Assembly (NCBI GenBank): GCA_964480705.1
Contig: CAYZPC010000004.1
Coordinates: 1-64,000, forward strand
Length of the DNA stretch: 64,000 bases
From: VGJJ01 sp964480705
GTDB taxonomy: Archaea; Iainarchaeota; Iainarchaeia; Iainarchaeales; VGJJ01
Direction: 5' to 3'
The position numbers were made by a program, and so were the translations under genes. Positions 59,321 to 64,000 of this stretch are shown here, piece by piece. A model generated the notes under the pieces. That model made no database searches. It was not told the DNA's origin and saw only the letters and a list, made by a program, of their open reading frames with translations. Each line of letters starts with the position of its first letter. Position 1 is the stretch's first letter.

Positions 59321-61012
59321 TTATTGTGCAGGAGCATCTTTCTCATGATGCTTTTTGGGCGCGAGAACCACTTTAATAATTTCCTGGAACGCGGGGCGGG
59401 AAATCAACACACCCATCAAAATTCCCGCGATGGTGGTGATGGCAAAACCGCTCAACTTTCCAATTCCGCTTCCCAACACGAGCAAGGGAATAATCGCCGC
59501 TAGTCCGGTTGACGCAGACGCGGCCACAATGAAAAATGCGCGCTTGGCCTTAGACAACCAGCCCTTCTCATCTTGCGCTTCCTCCGTGTCTCCCTGCAAA
59601 ATTTCATCCGTCATGATGACTTCACTATCCACGCCCGTTCCAACGGCCGCGAGAATTCCAGCCATGGATGCTAAATCCAAATTCCACTTTACTAATGCGG
59701 CGAAACCCAAAATCATCAACACTTCCGACAAACCCACTACCAATACGGGGGCAACTACTTTCCATTTTCGATAGCGAATGTACACAATCAACGAGACCAC
59801 GGCCAATGCGAGCAAACCCATAATCCACACATTCGTCAAAAACTGCTCACCCAATGCAGGAGAAACCGTTTGCTTGTTAATGGCAATAATGGGAATGGGC
59901 AGCGCACCACTTTTCAACAAAATTCGCAAATCATCCAAACGCTGTTTAGCAATCGCTGCATTGGGGGCCGTGCCCTGAATGACTAAGAACTGAAGGGGCT
60001 TCACTTCTTCTTTGGTTGCAATAAAGGGATCATTGCCCGTAATGCTGGGAGAAAGTGCAATCACATCGCGCAAACCCGAAACATCAGTAATCCATGGAGT
60101 GGTTTTACTTACGGTGACTTTAGTAATGGGTAAATCCGTTGTGGCATCCAACGCGGCGTAGGAAACATCATCTAATGTGGATGGAACGAGAACGGATTTG
60201 AATTTGCTCTCCGCATTCTGAATGACTGAGAGCTGTGCGGCCGAAAAACCATTGGAATCGGGTTGAACTAATTCCAAATCCGCATTCTCCAAAATTTCCT
60301 GTGTCGAAATAGTCGAAGGAAAATCATGCGCGCCCAAATCAAGCTTGGCATCATCATCGCGCTGCGTGGAGGAGGGGTACACTACGATTGCTGTGCTCGG
60401 TCGGTCAATGAAAAAATACGTGAAAGCACAATCCCACTCGGCTTGATTGTTGGAGAAGCCGGACTGCACGCACTGGTGGAATGACGCTTCCGAAAATGCG
60501 CGCGCGGCGCGGTCATTCAACAAAAAAGGAAGCGTCCACGCGTAACTATCTCCAATTCCAGTGGGGTGGGCACCATACCCTTGCTGCGCATTCTCCACGA
60601 CTTGAACAATTTCACTTCCATCAAAAACAAGGACACCATTCAAAAACGATTCAAAACGACCCTGCTTGAGCAAGAGGGATTGAAGGTTACTCACTTCTGC
60701 GGGGTCGGTCTCCGCGACCTGCGCGAGAACCAAACTATTTCCCGTGTTGTTAACTACTACGTCTTTGATTCCCGTGGGGTTCAAACGCTTCTCCACAATC
60801 AAGCGGATTTCACTCATCTCTTGCTGACTTGCCGGTTGGGCGAGCTGTAACTGAAACAATGTTCCACCGGAGAATTCGCTGCCCAATTTGAGATTGTGGC
60901 CAATCGTAAAACCATTGGAGAAATCAATCTTCACAATGGCCGCGAGGGACATCACCATAATGAGGGCCCACGCCCAGACTTTCCAACTAGAATACCATTT
61001 CTTCGAACTCAT
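59321..61012 (-). CDS. secD: Protein translocation subunit SecD
   Basis: 563 residues. N-terminal helix (~14-34), large external P1 domain, and six membrane segments in all. GSEFSGGTLFQLQL (D1-like), and the D5/D6 region AAVGTGVDSEVIMTDEIL. With SecF it uses the proton gradient to help Sec export. Two bases after the secF stop. A longer frame upstream overlaps secF and is not needed. Confidence 0.92.
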   Translation of the reverse strand: MSSKKWYSSWKVWAWALIMVMSLAAIVKIDFSNGFTIGHNLKLGSEFSGGTLFQLQLAQPASQQEMSEIRLIVEKRLNPTGIKDVVVNNTGNSLVLAQVAETDPAEVSNLQSLLLKQGRFESFLNGVLVFDGSEIVQVVENAQQGYGAHPTGIGDSYAWTLPFLLNDRAARAFSEASFHQCVQSGFSNNQAEWDCAFTYFFIDRPSTAIVVYPSSTQRDDDAKLDLGAHDFPSTISTQEILENADLELVQPDSNGFSAAQLSVIQNAESKFKSVLVPSTLDDVSYAALDATTDLPITKVTVSKTTPWITDVSGLRDVIALSPSITGNDPFIATKEEVKPLQFLVIQGTAPNAAIAKQRLDDLRILLKSGALPIPIIAINKQTVSPALGEQFLTNVWIMGLLALAVVSLIVYIRYRKWKVVAPVLVVGLSEVLMILGFAALVKWNLDLASMAGILAAVGTGVDSEVIMTDEILQGDTEEAQDEKGWLSKAKRAFFIVAASASTGLAAIIPLLVLGSGIGKLSGFAITTIAGILMGVLISRPAFQEIIKVVLAPKKHHEKDAPAQ

Positions 61013-61014
61013 TC

Positions 61015-62070
61015 TTAGGCCTCGTGCAAGTTTCCGTGTTTCTTCTCCCAATACCACAACAAAATGGGGGCGTTGGTCAACCAGGTGGCAACCAAATCGC
61101 CCACCATACCAAACAACACCACTGCGGAGATTTCAAAAATAATACTAATCTGAGCAAAATAGGAAACAATCAGCATGGCAAACATGGCGCCCATCACGGT
61201 TGCGGAAACGGTGAGGCCGGTTTGCAATGTGTCATTGCAGCGCGCCAGAACATCCTTGTCTTTGCGTTTCAACACGCGCGTGGTCAACAGAACATCGGTG
61301 TCCACACTAAAACCCACGAGCATGAGCAATGATGCCACTGTCGAAAGAGTAAATGAAAAACCAAAAAGAGTGGAGAGCGCGACCGCGGTGAGCATGTCAA
61401 ACAACGCTGCTTCCACAATGGCAAGAGAAGGAATGAGCTCGCGGAAGAAAATGAACACAACAATCGTGAGCAAAATAATAGACGCAATGCCCACTTGCAA
61501 TGCATTCATCAAAAAGTCTTTTCCAACCGTGGGGGCGACTTCTTCCGTTGTAAAAGGAGTGTCGGCGGGTAAATTGAATGAAGAAATAAGGGTTTCCCTG
61601 ACTTGCGTGGAGATGCGCTGGCTCTCTTCATTAATGGCTTGCGCGGCGAGCGTGATTAAATCAGTGATATCATCCGAATCAGAGGTTTTTCCCATGAGTT
61701 GCAATGCACTGGCTAATTTTTGTTTAGCCAATTCAGGAGAAGAATCCTTGCTCACGATGGCCTCATCCAACAACACGCGCGCATCGGAAATATTCTTGGG
61801 TTCCGCATACTCAATGCGCGTGCTACTACCAAAAGGAGAACTCACGCTAACCACCTTCACTTCAGGCAGGTTTAGTGTGTTTGTCAACAGCGCAGAAACG
61901 GCTTGGTCGTCCAGCGCATCCGTGTTCACAATCACGCGTGTGCCCCCCACAAAGTCCAATCCGAGGGTGACTTGAGGGTAGACAAATAGAATAAAGAGGA
62001 AAATGACCGTCAGGGCAGCGGGCAAGAGCATGAGGCGCTTGTAATTTTTATCATAGAGTTTGAAGCCCAT
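61015..62070 (-). CDS. secF: Protein translocation subunit SecF
   Basis: 351 residues, six membrane segments. LGLDFVGGTRVIVNTD after the first helix, a large external loop, and LVGFSVDTDVLLTTRVLKRK in the D5/D6 area. The SD AGGTGA (minus strand) lies 6 bases before the ATG at 62070; a GTG inside that SD is not the likely start. Confidence 0.92.
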   Translation of the reverse strand: MGFKLYDKNYKRLMLLPAALTVIFLFILFVYPQVTLGLDFVGGTRVIVNTDALDDQAVSALLTNTLNLPEVKVVSVSSPFGSSTRIEYAEPKNISDARVLLDEAIVSKDSSPELAKQKLASALQLMGKTSDSDDITDLITLAAQAINEESQRISTQVRETLISSFNLPADTPFTTEEVAPTVGKDFLMNALQVGIASIILLTIVVFIFFRELIPSLAIVEAALFDMLTAVALSTLFGFSFTLSTVASLLMLVGFSVDTDVLLTTRVLKRKDKDVLARCNDTLQTGLTVSATVMGAMFAMLIVSYFAQISIIFEISAVVLFGMVGDLVATWLTNAPILLWYWEKKHGNLHEA

Positions 62071-62103
62071 ACTATTCACCTATACCACGCATACATTGCC
62101 CAA

Positions 62104-62152
62104 AAGCCTTATAATTCGCCCTTCGACGCTCAACGGCCGGCACGGGCTTATA
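62104..62152. promoter_or_regulatory. Divergent promoters of secF-secD and nog1
   Basis: Minus strand: ATTATAAGG at about 62104-62112, ~36 bases before the secF ATG, leaving a short leader with an SD. Plus strand: CTTATAAAAGG at about 62145-62155, ~27 bases before the nog1 ATG (leaderless). Confidence 0.55.
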
Positions 62153-62176
62153 AAAGGCTCCTCGCACGTTCCTTTT

Positions 62177-63163
62177 ATGCAACTCTACTCCCTGGAAGCG
62201 CCGGAAAAGCTGATTGAAAGCGCCTTCACCCACGCACGCAAACTGCCTCCCATGAAACGCACTCGAAATAGTGCCGTTCAAAATAGAAAGGAAAAAGTCG
62301 TGCGAAAAATGGAAGCATTCTATGATTATTTAGACAAGCAACTCGAACGAATGGAACAGTCGGTGCCGCGATTTGACACGTTGCATGCATTCTACAAAGA
62401 ATTATTGCCCGAAACCATGGAAGTGGGAAAAATGAAACAAGCCGCCTCGCAGATTGTGAGCGTGCGACGCTTGTTGAAACGACAACTAGTTGAAGGAAAG
62501 AGACACATGCACTCCCCCTCCACGGATGCCATTGCACACATGCACGCGGCTTCCGCAAAATACTTTGGAAGAAGTGCGAGCATTGTGAAAAGTCTGAAAG
62601 CAAATGTAGAATTGCTGAAACACGCCAACCAAATGATGAAAGAAGTGCCCGATGTAAAAGTAGAAATGCCCACATTGATTTTGGCGGGATTTCCCAACAC
62701 GGGAAAAACAACCATGCTAAAACGAATGACGGGAAGCAAAGCTCAAATTGCCGCATACCCGTTTACGACCAAATCATTGCAACTTGGATATTTCACCATG
62801 AAGTACCGCGAATTCCAAGTGATGGACACGCCCGGACTATTGGACCGCGAAGACGATGATTACAACCCCATTGAAAAGAAAGCCCTCGCCGCACTCCGAC
62901 ATTTGGCCACGTGCGTGGTGTTTGTGGTTGATCCTACTCCTGCGTCGGGATACACGCTGGATCAACAAGTAAGGTTGTATGAGCGATTACAGAAGCAAAT
63001 CCCCGTGAAATATTTAGTGGTGTTAAACAAGTGCGATTTAGCCACTGTTGAACAACTATCCGAAGCGCAGCGCGTGTTTGGCGCAGATGCCATGCGCGAA
63101 GGGGAAGGAATTGAGAGCAATTTGAAAGAAAACCTCTGGCGCGCGCTCGGGTTTTCACGCTAA
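62177..63163 (+). CDS. nog1: Nog1-type ribosome-assembly GTPase
   Basis: 328 residues. N-terminal helical bundle (~1-160) and an OBG-like G domain: G1 GFPNTGKTTML (~173-183), YPFTTKSLQLGY switch, G3 DTPGLLDRED, G4 NKCD. Archaeal Nog1 acts in large-subunit maturation. Shorter than eukaryotic Nog1, as usual. Confidence 0.93.
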   Translation: MQLYSLEAPEKLIESAFTHARKLPPMKRTRNSAVQNRKEKVVRKMEAFYDYLDKQLERMEQSVPRFDTLHAFYKELLPETMEVGKMKQAASQIVSVRRLLKRQLVEGKRHMHSPSTDAIAHMHAASAKYFGRSASIVKSLKANVELLKHANQMMKEVPDVKVEMPTLILAGFPNTGKTTMLKRMTGSKAQIAAYPFTTKSLQLGYFTMKYREFQVMDTPGLLDREDDDYNPIEKKALAALRHLATCVVFVVDPTPASGYTLDQQVRLYERLQKQIPVKYLVVLNKCDLATVEQLSEAQRVFGADAMREGEGIESNLKENLWRALGFSR

Positions 63164-63206
63164 ACGCGTGAGGGCGATGGGTTTAAGAAACTCATAACCA
63201 TTCGGA

Positions 63207-63235
63207 GTATGGTGTCCTTTTACTGGACACTATGC
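63207..63235 (+). promoter_or_regulatory. Leader hairpin upstream of UPF0147
   Basis: GTATGGTGTCC (63207-63217) pairs with GGACACTATGC (63225-63235), 11 bp with two G-U pairs, loop TTTTACT. GGTTTAAGAAAC at about 63180-63190 places the transcript start close to 63207. Confidence 0.5.
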
Positions 63236-63271
63236 CTTGACATCGGCGACTCGTTAAAAGGTCAATCGGAG

Positions 63272-63285
63272 TAGGTGACTACCTA
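63272..63285 (+). promoter_or_regulatory. SD-sequestering hairpin of UPF0147
   Basis: TAGGT (63272-63276) pairs with ACCTA (63281-63285), tetraloop GACT. It contains the AGGTGA SD, 3 bases from the ATG at 63288. Confidence 0.45.
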
Positions 63286-63287
63286 TT

Positions 63288-63572
63288 ATGCCAAAGAAAA
63301 AAATAGACATTCAAGCAGTGAAGAGCGACATTACGGCCATCGCAGAACTCATGGGGGGTGTTGTAGAAGACAATGCCGTTCCACGAAACATTCGAGCGGC
63401 AGTGGATGAAGCGAAAAAAACAATATTGTCTGCGACAGACGATGTGGCTATTTCGCGCGCGATTTATTTGCTGGATGATGTGAGCAATGACATTAATTTG
63501 CCCGCGCACGCACGAACCGACCTGTGGACGATTATCTCCGAACTCGAGACATTGAAAGAAAAGTTCGGGTAA
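63288..63572 (+). CDS. UPF0147 family protein
   Basis: 94 residues, all helical. MGGVVEDNAVPRNIRAAVDEAKKTIL and SRAIYLLDDVSNDINLPAHARTDLWTIISELE are the family signature. Archaea-specific; function unknown. Six bases before the PolD small-subunit gene, so probably cotranscribed. Confidence 0.9.
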   Translation: MPKKKIDIQAVKSDITAIAELMGGVVEDNAVPRNIRAAVDEAKKTILSATDDVAISRAIYLLDDVSNDINLPAHARTDLWTIISELETLKEKFG

Positions 63573-63577
63573 TCCAC

Positions 63578-64000
63578 GTGAACACGGAAGAAACGATTCA
63601 AACACCAACCCTTTCTCCTTCTCCATTAAAAGAGACGTCCGAATCAACCATTACTCCTTCGCTTGAAAAAATAGAACCATCAGCCAAACCCGCATTGCAC
63701 GCGCGCGAAACCATTCTTGCCCACGCGGAAAAAAAAGGCCTCATGCTGCATCCGAGCGCGTTAGAATTACTCACGCAAACACACGCATTTTCAACTATCC
63801 TCGACCAACTCGCCACCGAAAACACGTTCATGATTACTCACGTGCACGTCGAACGAAAAATAAAATCAAACACGCGAATGGAATTGTACTCGACAACGCC
63901 GCAAAGCGTGCCATCGACACCTAAACCACTCGCGACAGAATATTCTTCCAATTATCGCATTTTGCACCACTTGAATTATTCAGGAGAGTCTGTTTCCAAA
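63578..64000 (+). CDS. polB: Probable DNA polymerase D small subunit DP1, 5' part
   Basis: 141 codons, open to the window edge. GTG start, 6 bases after UPF0147. A low-complexity Thr/Ser/Pro start (~1-45) and then an N-terminal helical domain (ILAHAEKKGLMLHPSALELL, the usual DP1 opening, with ILDQLATENTFMITHVHVERK). The OB and phosphodiesterase-like domains would lie beyond the window. Assignment is from this opening domain and is not certain. Confidence 0.55.
   Translation, partial: MNTEETIQTPTLSPSPLKETSESTITPSLEKIEPSAKPALHARETILAHAEKKGLMLHPSALELLTQTHAFSTILDQLATENTFMITHVHVERKIKSNTRMELYSTTPQSVPSTPKPLATEYSSNYRILHHLNYSGESVSK

Noticed and set aside
61175..61975. A 266-codon + strand frame inside secF
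   Set aside because: Mirror of secF codons; Ser/Asn-rich with no family features, while secF motifs are clear.
1..64000. tRNA, rRNA, CRISPR arrays, IS elements
   Set aside because: No cloverleaf, rRNA core, evenly spaced repeat array or transposase was recognised by reading; a dedicated search was not possible.

Overview
The window is from an archaeon with a small, gene-dense genome. The evidence is archaeal ribosomal proteins (L7Ae, S28e, L24e, S6e, S24e, S27ae, S15, S3Ae), aIF5B and aIF2-gamma, Rpo7 and Spt4, Kae1 and Bud32, CDP-archaeol synthase, SecD/SecF, Taw1, the start of a probable PolD small subunit, class III (prepilin) signal peptides and TATA-box promoters. Bacterial-type DnaK/DnaJ/GrpE and many small reduced proteins fit a DPANN lineage; Diapherotrites/Iainarchaeota is a guess and was not tested. 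No rRNA, tRNA, CRISPR array or insertion sequence was recognised. Many genes appear leaderless (TATA about 25 bases before the start codon); others have Shine-Dalgarno (SD) sites or 70-90 base structured leaders.

Layout. 1-9762: small hypothetical genes, a 1252-residue double-anchored coiled-coil lipoprotein, two tandem chorismate-lyase-like genes, Taw1, a PRC-barrel protein, a truncated RqcH/NEMF-like protein and a transglutaminase-fold protein that lacks its Cys. 9849-25210: a type IV pilus-like locus with several class III signal-peptide proteins, a VWA/beta-propeller surface protein, PLD-like/lamin-tail and FN3 proteins, a winged-helix protein, a secretion ATPase and two T2SSF membrane proteins, followed by a KaiC-like ATPase, a strongly expressed-looking pilin and a RecA-fold-like protein. 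25235-30926: hypothetical and surface proteins, including a cluster ending in two paralogous one-helix membrane proteins.

30963-42313: the archaeal translation/transcription supercluster (L7Ae-S28e-L24e-NDK, dUTPase, dCTP deaminase, aIF5B-S6e, aIF2-gamma, PIN, Rpo7-Spt4-S24e-S27ae, CPBP protease, Kae1). 42343-50068: RibL-like nucleotidyltransferase, an arginine-rich protamine-like protein, a lipoprotein with 22 di-cysteine repeats, an HExxH membrane protein, and a winged-helix regulator divergent from grpE-dnaK-dnaJ with a perfect palindrome at the promoter. 50140-64000: ValRS, lipoprotein, Bud32, S15-S3Ae, DUF92, SppA, CarS, an archaeosortase-like protein, SecF-SecD, Nog1, UPF0147 and the 5' end of a probable PolD small-subunit gene.

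The most interesting system is the pilus locus. Pseudopilin-like genes, a VWA+propeller protein and a motor in one run of genes look like an archaeal counterpart of the bacterial minor-pilin/PilY1 tip complex. A hairpin-rich repeat has inserted into one prepilin leader, where cleavage would remove it, and a related element sits between two copies of a gene start. Other points worth checking are the heat-shock-type operator, the Cys-repeat lipoprotein, the protamine-like protein, a PIN gene with no ordinary start codon, and structured leaders before ribosomal genes.
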